Assembly: GCF_001613125.1 (NCBI RefSeq) | Contig: NZ_BDBT01000013.1 | Span: 93,012-157,011 of the forward strand | Length of the DNA: 64,000 nucleotides | DNA from: Nocardia shimofusensis NBRC 100134 | Lineage (GTDB): Bacteria; Actinomycetota; Actinomycetes; Mycobacteriales; Mycobacteriaceae | Direction of reading: 5' to 3' | Program-made: the position numbers and the translations under genes | Part shown: positions 18,708 to 27,195 of the stretch, in pieces | Layout of the letters: each line of letters begins with the position of its first letter | How positions within the stretch are numbered: the stretch's first letter is position 1 | The notes under the pieces: generated by a model | Databases searched by the model: none | What the model was told of the DNA's origin: nothing | Seen by the model: only the letters and a program-made list of their open reading frames with translations

Positions 18708-19187
18708 GTGCCGATTTACGCCGCTTACGGGTCGAACATGGACTCGTCGCAGATGCTCGAGCGCTGTCCGCACTCCCCCATGTCCGGGACCGGCTGGTTG
18801 GAGGGCTGGCGGCTGACCTTCGCCGGTGACGACATCGGCTGGGAGGGCCCGCTGGCGACGGTGGTGGAAGACCCGAACTCCCGGGTTTTCGTCGTGCTCT
18901 ACGACGTCTCGCCCGAGGACGAGCAGCGGCTGGACCGGTGGGAGGGCTCGGACTTCGGAATCCACAAGAAGATCCGGCTACGGGTGACCCCCAGCCCCGG
19001 CAGCGGCACCGAACCGCGCCTGGCCTGGCTCTACGTCCTGGACGCCTACGAAGGCGGCCTGCCCTCGGCCCGCTACATCGGCGTGATGGCCGACGCGGCC
19101 GAGAAGGCGGGCGCGCCCGCCGACTACGTGCACGCGCTGCGCACCAGGAACAGCCGCAACGTCGGACCGGGCAACTTCTCGGTCTGA
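18708..19187 (+). CDS. Gamma-glutamylcyclotransferase-like protein
   Basis: 159 residues from GTG. The N-terminal YAAYGSNM is the signature substrate loop of the gamma-glutamylcyclotransferase/AIG2 fold; the acidic residue in WEGSDFG may be the catalytic Glu. Members release 5-oxoproline from gamma-glutamyl amines or peptides. Homologue of the conserved Rv3304 position beside lpdA, so the neighbourhood agrees. It is followed by a strong bidirectional hairpin. Confidence 0.85.
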   Translation: MPIYAAYGSNMDSSQMLERCPHSPMSGTGWLEGWRLTFAGDDIGWEGPLATVVEDPNSRVFVVLYDVSPEDEQRLDRWEGSDFGIHKKIRLRVTPSPGSGTEPRLAWLYVLDAYEGGLPSARYIGVMADAAEKAGAPADYVHALRTRNSRNVGPGNFSV

Positions 19188-19202
19188 GACCGGCGAACAC
19201 GA

Positions 19203-19239
19203 ACGAGCCTCCGGTCCCGCGACGGGACCGGAGGCTCGT
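19203..19239. terminator. Bidirectional terminator hairpin
   Basis: ACGAGCCTCCGGTCCC (19203-19218) and GGGACCGGAGGCTCGT (19224-19239) form a perfect 16-bp stem with a five-base loop. It lies between the ends of two convergent genes (stops at 19187 and 19251) and can serve both. Confidence 0.85.
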
Positions 19240-19250
19240 GTCGTCTGCGC

Positions 19251-20582
19251 TCAGCGGTGCGGGTTCAGCACCAGATTGGTGAACAACCGGACACCCACGG
19301 CCAGCGCCCGCTCGTCGATGTCGAAGGTGGGCTGGTGCAGGTCGAGCTGTTCGCCCTCACCGGACCACACGCCCAGCCGGGCCATCGCGCCCGGCACTTC
19401 CTCGAGGTACCAGGAGAAGTCCTCGCCGCCACCGGACTGCGGGGTGTCGGCCAGCGCGTCGGGACCGAGCGCGCGGATCGCGCGCTCGAACCACCGGGTC
19501 GAGTGTTCGTCGTTGACCACCGGCGGCACGCCGCGCCGGTAGTTCAGCTGGTAGCGCACGCCGGTGGGCGCGAGCAGGCCGTCGACGATCTCGTGCACCA
19601 TCGGCTCGAGCAGCGACCAGGTCGCGTGGTCGCCGGTGCGGACGGTCCCGGTGAGCATGCCGGTCTGCGGGATGGCGTTCGGCGCCTTGCCCGCCGAGAC
19701 CGCGCCCCAGACCATCACCGTGCTGGTCCTCGGGTCGATGCGACGGCTGAGCAGGCCGGGAAGTCCGGTGATGACCGTGCCGATGGCGTAGACCAGATCG
19801 CTGGTCAGGTGCGGACGCGAGGTGTGCCCGCCGGGCGAGTCGAGCACCAACTCGACGGTGTCGGCGGCGGAGGTGATCGCGCCCACCCGCACACCGACCC
19901 GGCCCACCTCGAGGCGCGGATCGCAGTGCACGGCGAAGATGCGGTCCACCCCGGCCATCGCCCCGGCCGCCACCATGTCGATCGCGCCGCCCGGCATGAC
20001 CTCCTCGGCGGGCTGGAAGACCAGCCGCACCCCGATCGGCAGGTCGGGCATCTGGGCCAGGGCCAGGGCCGTGCCGAGCAGGATGGTGGTGTGCGCGTCG
20101 TGACCGCAGGCGTGCGAGACGCCCGGCACGGTCGAGGAGTAGGGCCGGCCGGTGAACTCCTGCAACGGCAGCGCGTCGATGTCGGCGCGCAACGCGATGC
20201 GTGGCGCCGAGTCGGCGTCGGGGCCGATATCGCACAGCAGGCCGGTGCCGCCGGGGATCCGGCGCGGGGTCAGCCCGGCTTCGGTGAGCCGTTCCTCGAG
20301 GAACTCGGTGGTGGCGAACTCGGTGCGCGACAGCTCCGGGTGGGCGTGGATGTGCCTGCGCCACCGGATCAGGTCCGCTCCGTGGGCGGCCAGCCACTTC
20401 TCGATCACGGGATGCCCGCCGGGCGAGGGAGCCGGCACCGGCTCGGCGTCCGGAGCCGCGGCCGCGGTCGCCGCACTGGTGTCCGTCGCCGGGGTGTCCG
20501 TCGCCGGTCCTTCCGCGGTCACACATGCGCCCGCGCCCGCGGGGCTGTGCACGTGCTCGAGGGACCGGCCGAGATTGTTCAC
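19251..20582 (-). CDS. amiA1: M20-family amidohydrolase AmiA1
   Basis: 443 residues. Metal-ligand blocks of M20D peptidases are visible: HAHPELS, RADIDALP, HACGHDAH, QPAEEVMPGG and GGGEDFSWY near the C-terminus. Relatives hydrolyse N-acyl amino acids or peptide amides. The first 55 residues are Ala/Thr/Pro-rich and not conserved-looking, so translation could begin later, though ATG 20582 overlaps the amiB1 stop by four bases (ATGA), which strongly favours it. amiB1-amiA1 form one coupled unit, as in mycobacteria. Confidence 0.88.
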   Translation of the reverse strand: MNNLGRSLEHVHSPAGAGACVTAEGPATDTPATDTSAATAAAAPDAEPVPAPSPGGHPVIEKWLAAHGADLIRWRRHIHAHPELSRTEFATTEFLEERLTEAGLTPRRIPGGTGLLCDIGPDADSAPRIALRADIDALPLQEFTGRPYSSTVPGVSHACGHDAHTTILLGTALALAQMPDLPIGVRLVFQPAEEVMPGGAIDMVAAGAMAGVDRIFAVHCDPRLEVGRVGVRVGAITSAADTVELVLDSPGGHTSRPHLTSDLVYAIGTVITGLPGLLSRRIDPRTSTVMVWGAVSAGKAPNAIPQTGMLTGTVRTGDHATWSLLEPMVHEIVDGLLAPTGVRYQLNYRRGVPPVVNDEHSTRWFERAIRALGPDALADTPQSGGGEDFSWYLEEVPGAMARLGVWSGEGEQLDLHQPTFDIDERALAVGVRLFTNLVLNPHR

Positions 20583-21793
20583 CGAAATTCCTCCTGTCGT
20601 CGGGCCAGACGTTGCAACACACTCTCTCTGTGGTGTTCATCGCGGGCAACGGCGATCGCGGTACGCGCGAGCGCGAGCGCACCGTCGGTCACCGCGCGGT
20701 CGGCCGAGGCGTTGACACTCGCCGCGGCGAACCCCGGCTGATGCGTCACCGCCCCATCGGTGTCTATGCCGATGACCGGATGGATGCCCGGGATGACGTT
20801 GGTGACGTTGCCCATGTCGGTGCTGCCGAGTGGTCGCCGCGCCTCGAGATCCGCGGCGATGGGCACCCGGCCCAGGTCGGCGATCTGTTCGCGATAGACC
20901 GCCAGCAGACCCGGATCGGGCGTGAGCTCGGTGTAGGTGGGCGCCACCGTCCGGATCTCGTGGGTGCAACCGGTCGCGAGGGCGCCCGCCTCGAAACAGG
21001 CCGAGGCTCGTCGCATCAGGTCGTCGAGCGACGCGGAGTCGGCTGCGCGCAGGTAGTACAGCAGTTCCGCATGGCCGGGCACGATGTTCGGGGCCACACC
21101 ACCGTCGCTGATTATACCGTGCAGTTGCTGGCCGGGCCGCAGGTGCTGGCGTAGCAGACCCAGCGCCACCTGTGCGACCGTGACCGCGTCGCCCGCGTTG
21201 CGGCCCTGATCGGGCGCGGCGCTGGCGTGTGCCTCCTTGCCGTGGAACCGGACCGCGATGTCGGCCAGCGCCAGCGAATGCGCCCCGGCGATCTCGAGCG
21301 GGCCGGGATGGACCATCATCGCCAGCGCGATGTCGTCGAAGGCGCCCGCCTCGAGCATCAGCACCTTGCCGCCGCCGCTCTCCTCGGCGGGCGTGCCGAG
21401 CACCACCACGGTCAGGTCGAGCGCCTCGGCGACCTCGGCGAGTCCCAGCGCGGCGCCCACCGCCGCGGCGGCGATGATGTTGTGCCCGCAGGCGTGCCCG
21501 ATCTCCGGCAGCGCGTCGTACTCGGCGCACAGGCCGACGGTCAGTGCGCCGCTGCCGTACTCGGCGCGGAAAGCGGTCGGCAGGCCCGCCACGTCGCGGT
21601 GGACGGTGAAACCTCGCTCGGCCAGCGGTTCGAGGATCTTGGCGACGCTGCGGTGTTCGGCGAAGGCCAGTTCCGGTTCGGCGTGCAGCGCGTGTGAGAG
21701 GGCGACCAGCCGCGGTCCGGCCGCGAGCACCGCCGCGTCGGCGCGCACGGCGGCGTCGAGACCGGCCGGGTCGGCGGGACGCGGTAGTGGCAT
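20579..21793 (-). CDS. amiB1: M20-family amidohydrolase AmiB1
   Basis: 404 residues from ATG 21793. M20 blocks include HAEPELAF, EYDALPEIGHACGHNI with the metal ligands, and GTPAEESGGGK. It is the first gene of the amiB1-amiA1 pair and paralogous to it; both probably deacylate small N-acyl or amide substrates. The physiological substrate is unknown. It is divergent from deoD across 104 bp. Confidence 0.88.
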   Translation of the reverse strand: MPLPRPADPAGLDAAVRADAAVLAAGPRLVALSHALHAEPELAFAEHRSVAKILEPLAERGFTVHRDVAGLPTAFRAEYGSGALTVGLCAEYDALPEIGHACGHNIIAAAAVGAALGLAEVAEALDLTVVVLGTPAEESGGGKVLMLEAGAFDDIALAMMVHPGPLEIAGAHSLALADIAVRFHGKEAHASAAPDQGRNAGDAVTVAQVALGLLRQHLRPGQQLHGIISDGGVAPNIVPGHAELLYYLRAADSASLDDLMRRASACFEAGALATGCTHEIRTVAPTYTELTPDPGLLAVYREQIADLGRVPIAADLEARRPLGSTDMGNVTNVIPGIHPVIGIDTDGAVTHQPGFAAASVNASADRAVTDGALALARTAIAVARDEHHRESVLQRLARRQEEFR

Positions 21794-21897
21794 GGCACAC
21801 AGTCTGGCACTGCGGGCGGTGCGCGGCGCGGTACGCCCGGCAGGCGGGTCGCCGCCCCGGCGCGACAAGGCGCCCGGCGGGTGACGATACTGGTGTC

Positions 21898-22677
21898 ATG
21901 CTTGCCGAACAGGCCGCCGAAGCGATCGCCGAACGGACCGGAGCGCCGCGCCATCGCGTCGCGGTGATACTCGGGTCGGGGTGGCAGGCCGCCGCCGCCG
22001 AACTCGGCACTCCCACCGCCTCGGTACCGATGCCCGACCTGCCCGGCTTCGGGACGCCGACGGCGCAGGGTCATGTGCCCGTGCTGCATTCGGTCCCGGT
22101 CGGCGACAACCAGGTGCTCGTGCTGATGGGCCGTCAGCACCTCTACGAGGGGTACTCCCCCGCCGAGGTGGTCCACCCGGTCACCGCGGCCGTGGCGGCC
22201 GGTGCGGAGATCATCGTGCTGACCAACGCGGCGGGCGGCATCCGCCCCGGCCTGAGCGTCGGCGAGCCGGTGCTGATCGCCGATCACCTGAACCTGACCG
22301 GCCGTTCCCCGCTGGCGGGGGCCGCGTTCGTGGATCTCGTCGACGCCTGGGACCCGCGGCTGCGGGCACTGGCACGCGAGGTCGACCCCGGCCTGACCGA
22401 AGGGGTGTACGCGGGACTGACCGGCCCGCAGTACGAGACACCCGCCGAAATCCGCATGCTCGCCACCCTCGGCGCCGACCTGGTCGGCATGTCCACGGTG
22501 CTCGAGGCGATCGCCGGTCGCTCGCTCGGGGTGCGTCTGCTCGGGCTCTCGCTGGTGACCAACCTGGCCGCGGGCGTGACCGGTGAGCACCTCTCGCACG
22601 CCGAAGTGCTGGCCGAGGGCGCGGCCGCCGCGCCGCGCCTGGGCAAACTGCTGCGCGGCGTGCTGGAACGGCTGTAG
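21898..22677 (+). CDS. deoD: Purine-nucleoside phosphorylase
   Basis: 259 residues, the trimeric PNP type. VILGSGW is the phosphate-binding start, MGRQHLYEGYSP and LTNAAGGIRPGL are conserved, and GPQYETPAEIRMLATLGADLVGMSTV holds the purine-site Glu and Met. It splits inosine, guanosine and their deoxy forms to base and (deoxy)ribose-1-phosphate. The next gene, a phosphohexomutase-family enzyme, starts on the base after its stop, suggesting joint use of the sugar phosphate. Confidence 0.95.
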   Translation: MLAEQAAEAIAERTGAPRHRVAVILGSGWQAAAAELGTPTASVPMPDLPGFGTPTAQGHVPVLHSVPVGDNQVLVLMGRQHLYEGYSPAEVVHPVTAAVAAGAEIIVLTNAAGGIRPGLSVGEPVLIADHLNLTGRSPLAGAAFVDLVDAWDPRLRALAREVDPGLTEGVYAGLTGPQYETPAEIRMLATLGADLVGMSTVLEAIAGRSLGVRLLGLSLVTNLAAGVTGEHLSHAEVLAEGAAAAPRLGKLLRGVLERL

Positions 22678-24192
22678 ATGCTGCGCTTCGGCACCGCGGG
22701 CCTGCGCGGTCCGCTGCGCGAGGGCCCCGACGGGATGAACGCCGACACCGTCGCCCGCGCCACCGCCGGGGTGACCGCCTGGCTGCGCGAGCGTTGCCTC
22801 GGCGGCGGCCGGGTGGTGGTCGGGCGCGACGCCAGGCACGGCTCGGCGGAGTTCGCGACCGTCACCGCGGAGATCTTCCATGCCGCGGGCTTCCCGGTGA
22901 CGCTGCTGCCGCAACCGATGCCCACCCCGGTGGTCGCCTACGCGGTGCGCGCGCTGGGCGCGGTGGCCGGGGTGCAGATCACCGCCTCGCACAATCCCGC
23001 CTGCGACAACGGCTACAAGCTGTACCTGGACGGCGGCTCGCAGCTGATCGCGCCCGCCGACGCCGAGATCGAACGCTGCATCGAGGCCGCGCGGCCGCCC
23101 TTCGCCCGCAGCCCCGTCCAGCCCGCGGACGACACCCTGCTGCGCGACTATCTGGAGCGGGTCGCCGAACTGCCGTCGCGCATCGGCGGCGACGGACCGC
23201 GCGCGCCGATCCGGATCGCGGTGAGCCCGCTGCACGGTGTGGGCGGTGAGGTAGTGCTGCGAGCGCTGTCGGCGGCCGGCTTCACCGATGTGCACGTCGT
23301 GGCCGAACAGTTCGACCCCGACCCGGATTTCCCGACCGTGGCCTTCCCCAACCCCGAGGAACCCGGCGCCGCGGACCTGCTGCTGGCGACCGCGCGACGG
23401 GTGGACGCCGACCTGGCCATCGCCCTCGACCCCGACGCCGACCGGTGCGCCCTCGGCGTGCCGGGCCCGGGCGGATGGCGGATGCTGCGCGGGGACGAGA
23501 CCGGCGTGCTACTCGCCGACCGGGTGCTCGGCACCGCGGGGCCGGACGCGCTGGTGGCCACCACGATCGTCTCCTCCCGGCTGTTGTCGAAGCTGGCGGC
23601 GGCGCGGGGCGCCCGCTACGCCGAGACGCTGACCGGGTTCAAATGGCTGGCCCGCGCCGGTGACGGCCTGGTCTACGCCTACGAGGAGGCGATCGGACAC
23701 TGCGTCGACCCGTCCGTGGTGCGCGACAAGGACGGGATCTCCGCGGCGGTGCTGGCCGCCGACATGGTGGCCGCTGCCAAGGCCGGTGGACGCAGTCTGC
23801 TCGACGACCTCGACGACTACGCGCTGGCCTTCGGTCTGCACGCGGGCGGGCAGGTCTCGCTGCGCCTGGCCGACGCGGATGCCGCGGTGTCCGTGGTCGC
23901 CGGCCTGCGCGCGGCCCCGCCGGAGGTGATCGCGGGCGAACGGATGCGCTTCACCGACCAGCTCCTGGTGCGCGGCCGGATGCGCACCGACGCACTGATC
24001 TTCGAGGGCGAGCGGTCGCGTGTGGTGATCCGCCCGTCCGGGACCGAGCCGAAACTCAAGTGCTACCTGGAGGTCGTCCTGCCGGTGTCCGGCCGCACGG
24101 GCTTGCCGGAGGCCGCAGATGCGGCGCGGCAACGGCTTTCGGAGCTGGCCGCGTTCTGCCGAGCACTCCGACCCGCTCCGGCGCGGGGGTGA
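22678..24192 (+). CDS. pmmB: Alpha-D-phosphohexomutase family enzyme PmmB
   Basis: 504 residues. The phosphoserine loop ITASHNP, the magnesium loop DPDADRCALG, the sugar-binding loop YEEAIGHCVDP and the phosphate-binding RPSGTEPKLKCYLE are all intact. Named phosphomannomutase in mycobacteria, but the position immediately after deoD (TAG directly followed by ATG) fits conversion of ribose-1- or deoxyribose-1-phosphate to the 5-phosphate, as also seen for phosphopentomutase-type members. Sugar specificity cannot be settled from sequence. Confidence 0.88.
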   Translation: MLRFGTAGLRGPLREGPDGMNADTVARATAGVTAWLRERCLGGGRVVVGRDARHGSAEFATVTAEIFHAAGFPVTLLPQPMPTPVVAYAVRALGAVAGVQITASHNPACDNGYKLYLDGGSQLIAPADAEIERCIEAARPPFARSPVQPADDTLLRDYLERVAELPSRIGGDGPRAPIRIAVSPLHGVGGEVVLRALSAAGFTDVHVVAEQFDPDPDFPTVAFPNPEEPGAADLLLATARRVDADLAIALDPDADRCALGVPGPGGWRMLRGDETGVLLADRVLGTAGPDALVATTIVSSRLLSKLAAARGARYAETLTGFKWLARAGDGLVYAYEEAIGHCVDPSVVRDKDGISAAVLAADMVAAAKAGGRSLLDDLDDYALAFGLHAGGQVSLRLADADAAVSVVAGLRAAPPEVIAGERMRFTDQLLVRGRMRTDALIFEGERSRVVIRPSGTEPKLKCYLEVVLPVSGRTGLPEAADAARQRLSELAAFCRALRPAPARG

Positions 24193-24202
24193 GCTCGGGA
24201 TC

Positions 24203-24826
24203 TCAGCGCGGCCCGAACTGGCGGTCGCCCGCGTCGCCGAGACCGGGCACGATGTAGGCGTTCTCGTTCAGCCCGTCGTCGATGGCGGCGGTCAGCAGCC
24301 GCACCGGCAGCCCGCTGTTCTCCAGGAGGGCGATGCCCTCGGGCGCGGCGACCACGCACAGCGCGGTGATCTCGGTGGCTCCCCGGGCGACGAGCAGTTC
24401 CAGGGTGTGGCGCATGGAGCCGCCGGTCGCCAGCATCGGATCGAGCACGAAGACCGGGATATGGGCGAGGTTGTCGGGCAGCGACTCCATGTAGGGCACC
24501 GGCCGATGGGTGGACTCGTCGCGGGCGATGCCGACGAAACCGACTCTGGCCTCGGGAATCAGGCCCGACGCGGTGTCGACCATGCCGAGGCCTGCCCGCA
24601 GTACCGGCACCAGCAGCGGCGGAGTCGCCAGCCGGATGCCGACGGTCCGGGCGACCGGGGTGGTGATCTCGTAGGTGGCCACCGGGGCGTCCCGTAGTGC
24701 CTCGTAGATCAGGATTCCGGTGAGATCGGCGAGCGCCGCGCGGAACGCGGCGTCACTGCTGCGCTCGTCGCGCATCGTTGTCAGCAGAGCAGCGGCCAGC
24801 GGGTGATCCACGGTGTGGGTGCGCAT
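24203..24826 (-). CDS. upp: Uracil phosphoribosyltransferase
   Basis: 207 residues from ATG 24826. The PRPP loop VLDPMLATGGSM, the uracil-binding C-terminus YIVPGLGDAGDR and the conserved PVLRAGLGM are present. It makes UMP from uracil and PRPP. The frame is open a further 83 codons upstream, but these residues look non-coding and RTHTVDHPL is the usual Upp N-terminus. It converges with pmmB at 10 bp. Confidence 0.96.
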   Translation of the reverse strand: MRTHTVDHPLAAALLTTMRDERSSDAAFRAALADLTGILIYEALRDAPVATYEITTPVARTVGIRLATPPLLVPVLRAGLGMVDTASGLIPEARVGFVGIARDESTHRPVPYMESLPDNLAHIPVFVLDPMLATGGSMRHTLELLVARGATEITALCVVAAPEGIALLENSGLPVRLLTAAIDDGLNENAYIVPGLGDAGDRQFGPR

Positions 24827-25043
24827 GATGGAACGATAAGGTTGTTTGCGATTCACGGCAGGCCATCCGAGGCGGACCGGCCGGGTCGGACCGTCCGGAG
24901 CAGGCCGGCCGGGACAGGTCGTCCGCGACAGGCCGAAGGCGTGAATCTTTTTCCAGGGGTGTGGAACCACGCGGCGGGACGGCGCGTCGAAATAGGTGGA
25001 TGACGTACTCTGCCTGGGAACGAACGGATGGGGGAAGCACATC
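24827..25043. promoter_or_regulatory. upp / type VII operon divergent promoter region
   Basis: 217 bp between divergent genes. An AT-richer stretch (GAATCTTTTTCCAGG) near 24943 and TACTCT near 25005 could be promoter parts of the rightward operon; GGGGGAAG precedes the first ATG as ribosome site. No operator is recognised. Confidence 0.3.
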
Positions 25044-25361
25044 ATGACCAAGATGTCGGCGGACACCGAGGGCATCGTCGCCTATGGCGCGACCGCCGGT
25101 GTCATGGCGGGTGAGATGGCCGGAATCGCGGCGGGGGCCGCGGGCGCGTCGCCCGCGTTGCTGGGCCCGATCATGGGTCTCATCGGTGGTGACTTCATGG
25201 CCGCCTATGCCGCGGCGCACGCCGGGCACGTGGCCTCGATCGCCCAGCTGTCGGCGGTGCTGTCGAGCATGGGCGGCGCGGCCGCGGCCTCGGCCACCGT
25301 CCTCACCGAGACCGACCTGAACAACGCTGCGGCCCTGCGCTCCACAGACTTGGGCGGGTGA
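25044..25361 (+). CDS. EspC/DUF2580-like type VII secretion-associated small protein
   Basis: 105 residues, highly Ala/Gly-rich and helical. The form (SADTEGIVAYGATAGVMAGEMA... ending TVLTETDLNNAAALRSTD) resembles EspC/DUF2580 and WXG100-type ESX substrates, which form helical hairpins exported without a signal peptide. It is the first gene of a four-gene string with an NlpC/P60 hydrolase and two chaperone-like genes; 4 bp separate it from the next start. Inference of export is from size, composition and context only; no WXG motif is present. Confidence 0.55.
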   Translation: MTKMSADTEGIVAYGATAGVMAGEMAGIAAGAAGASPALLGPIMGLIGGDFMAAYAAAHAGHVASIAQLSAVLSSMGGAAAASATVLTETDLNNAAALRSTDLGG

Positions 25362-25365
25362 ACCG

Positions 25366-26487
25366 GTGATCGACATCAACGTGCTGGTCAAGCCCCTGCT
25401 CGACCTGCTCAGCAGCTTCGGCACGGGTGTGCAGCCCAGCGGCGGGCCCGGCGACGCGCTGGTGTCCACCTCCACCGCGCTCGATCAGCTGCACCAGTTC
25501 GGCAAGGCGAGCATCAACCAGCTCAATACCGCGTGGGACGGCGTCGCGGCCGACTCGGCCACCTCCAAGGCGCTGCGCGTGCAGACCTCCGCTGCCACCA
25601 TCTCCGACCGGAGCACGGAGATGGCCACGGTCGTGAATCAGGCTGCCGCGGAAGTGGAAACGGGCCAGAAGGACCTGAACACCATCGTGCAGTCCTTCGT
25701 GAACACCGCCACCGCACTCGGCCCCACGGTGGCCACGCCCCAGGGCTTCACACTGCTGGTGGGCTCGGCCATCGATCACCTGAACCAGGGCATCGGTGTG
25801 GTCGGGCGGGTGCGCAGCGAACTCGACACCCAGACCGCCGCGATCACCCAGCTGACCCCCGCGCCGTCGAGTCCGGCCGTCGCGAGCCTGCCGGGGGCGA
25901 TCACCAGCCAGGCGGGCTCCGGCCTGCAGAGTCTGCTGGGCATGGCCGGGCAGGCCGGTTCGCTGGTCACCTCGATGGCGAGCACGCCGTTGAAGCAGGT
26001 CTCGCAGGCCGCTACCTCGACTACGCCGGCGGCGACCACGCCGAGCGGTCAGAACTCGAACACCTCGGACTCGTCGAGCGCCACCTCCGACGGCGTGAAG
26101 ATCACCCTGCCCGACGGCAGCGTGGTGGAGGCGCCCAACGAGAAGGCCGCCAAGGCGGTCACCGCGGCGATCAGCGCCACCGGCACGCCCTACGTCTGGG
26201 GCGGCAACACCCCCGGCTCCGGCATCGACTGCAGCGGCCTGACCAAGTGGGCCTACGGCGAGGCCGGCGTCGAGCTGCCTCGACTGGCGCAGGAACAGCA
26301 CATCGGTCACCCGCAGGTCTCCCCCGGCGAGCTGATGCCGGGCGACCTGGCGGTGTGGGACGGCCACGTCGCCATGGTGGTCGGCAACGGTCAGCTCGTC
26401 GAGGCGGGTGATCCGGTCTCGATCAGTAACATCCGAACGGAGAACATGGGTATGGAGTTCTACGGCTTCTACAGGCCCACAGAATGA
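25366..26487 (+). CDS. NlpC/P60 peptidoglycan hydrolase without signal peptide, probable type VII substrate
   Basis: 373 residues from GTG. Residues 1-190 are helical and WXG100-like (AWDGVAADSATSKALRVQ), then a Ser/Thr-rich linker to about 245, then an NlpC/P60 domain with catalytic Cys289 in GIDCSGLTKWAYGEAG and His334 in GHVAMVVG. NlpC/P60 enzymes cut D-glutamyl-meso-diaminopimelate bonds in peptidoglycan. With no signal peptide or membrane anchor, the helical N-terminus may serve as an ESX export module, possibly paired with the EspC-like protein. Its stop overlaps the next start (ATGA). Confidence 0.82.
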   Translation: MIDINVLVKPLLDLLSSFGTGVQPSGGPGDALVSTSTALDQLHQFGKASINQLNTAWDGVAADSATSKALRVQTSAATISDRSTEMATVVNQAAAEVETGQKDLNTIVQSFVNTATALGPTVATPQGFTLLVGSAIDHLNQGIGVVGRVRSELDTQTAAITQLTPAPSSPAVASLPGAITSQAGSGLQSLLGMAGQAGSLVTSMASTPLKQVSQAATSTTPAATTPSGQNSNTSDSSSATSDGVKITLPDGSVVEAPNEKAAKAVTAAISATGTPYVWGGNTPGSGIDCSGLTKWAYGEAGVELPRLAQEQHIGHPQVSPGELMPGDLAVWDGHVAMVVGNGQLVEAGDPVSISNIRTENMGMEFYGFYRPTE

Positions 26488-26825
26488 GCGAACAGCAGAT
26501 CCCGAACGTCACCGTCGCGGTCAGCCAGAACCGGTCGGGCACCATCGCGGTGCGCGCGACCGATCAGGGCATGCCGGTGGAGATCAAGTTCGAGCGCAGC
26601 GAATACCGTTACGGCGCACAGGCTCTGGCCAACGAGATCCTGCGACTGACCCAGCGCTCGGCCATCGCCGCGCGGGCCAAGCGCCGTGAGTTGCTCGCCG
26701 AGACGGGCATGCCGGCCGACATGCTGGACAAGCTCGGCCTGCCGACCCGGCAGCAGGCGGTCGACGAACTCGACCGGATCGACGACGCCGACACCGGACC
26801 GACCACCTGGATGAGGCCACTGTGA
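26484..26825 (+). CDS. EspD/EspH-like small protein (DUF2694 type)
   Basis: 113 residues. Its organisation resembles mycobacterial EspD/EspH: a beta-rich start (VTVAVSQNRSGTIAVRATDQGMPVEIKF), then a helix with LANEILRLTQRSAIAARAKRRE, then an LGLPTRQQAVDEL segment. Those proteins accompany and stabilise ESX-1 substrates. The comparison is from memory and should be treated as tentative. It overlaps both neighbours by four bases, so it is made together with the NlpC/P60 protein and the YbaB-like protein. Confidence 0.5.
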   Translation: MSEQQIPNVTVAVSQNRSGTIAVRATDQGMPVEIKFERSEYRYGAQALANEILRLTQRSAIAARAKRRELLAETGMPADMLDKLGLPTRQQAVDELDRIDDADTGPTTWMRPL

Positions 26826-27169
26826 GTGCTGAGATGGACGCCCTGGTCGCCAACGCGACCGCCAAACTGGAGGCACTCGAGGCCGCCCTGTACGGCCTCG
26901 GCCAGGTCCGCGGCAGCTTCACCAGCGAGGACGGCGCGGTCGGCGTGGAGGTCGACAGCAACGGCGCGCTGGTGGGTCTGCGGCTGTCGGAGTCGGTGAC
27001 CACGATGGCCCCGGCCGATGTCGGTCAGCTGATCATCTGGGCGTGCAGGCAGGCCGCCGAGGACGCGGGCGAGCAGCGTTCGAAGGTCGTTGCGACGCTG
27101 AACGAGTCGTTCGCTTCGGACACGAAATCGGGTCCGGGCCCGCTCGGGGGCAGGCCGGATAGTGCCTGA
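26822..27169 (+). CDS. YbaB/EbfC-family protein (EspL-like)
   Basis: 115 residues from GTG that overlaps the previous stop (GTGA). The pattern of an N-terminal helix, the segment VGVEVDSNGALVGLRLSESV and a C-terminal helix with LIIWACRQAAEDA fits the YbaB/EbfC fold. In ESX-1 loci EspL is a YbaB-type partner of secreted proteins; true EbfC binds DNA near recR, which is absent here. The context favours a role in the secretion-linked operon rather than as nucleoid protein. Confidence 0.6.
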   Translation: MSAEMDALVANATAKLEALEAALYGLGQVRGSFTSEDGAVGVEVDSNGALVGLRLSESVTTMAPADVGQLIIWACRQAAEDAGEQRSKVVATLNESFASDTKSGPGPLGGRPDSA

Positions 27170-27195
27170 GCCGGAAGCTCGATAGGCTTCCGCTC

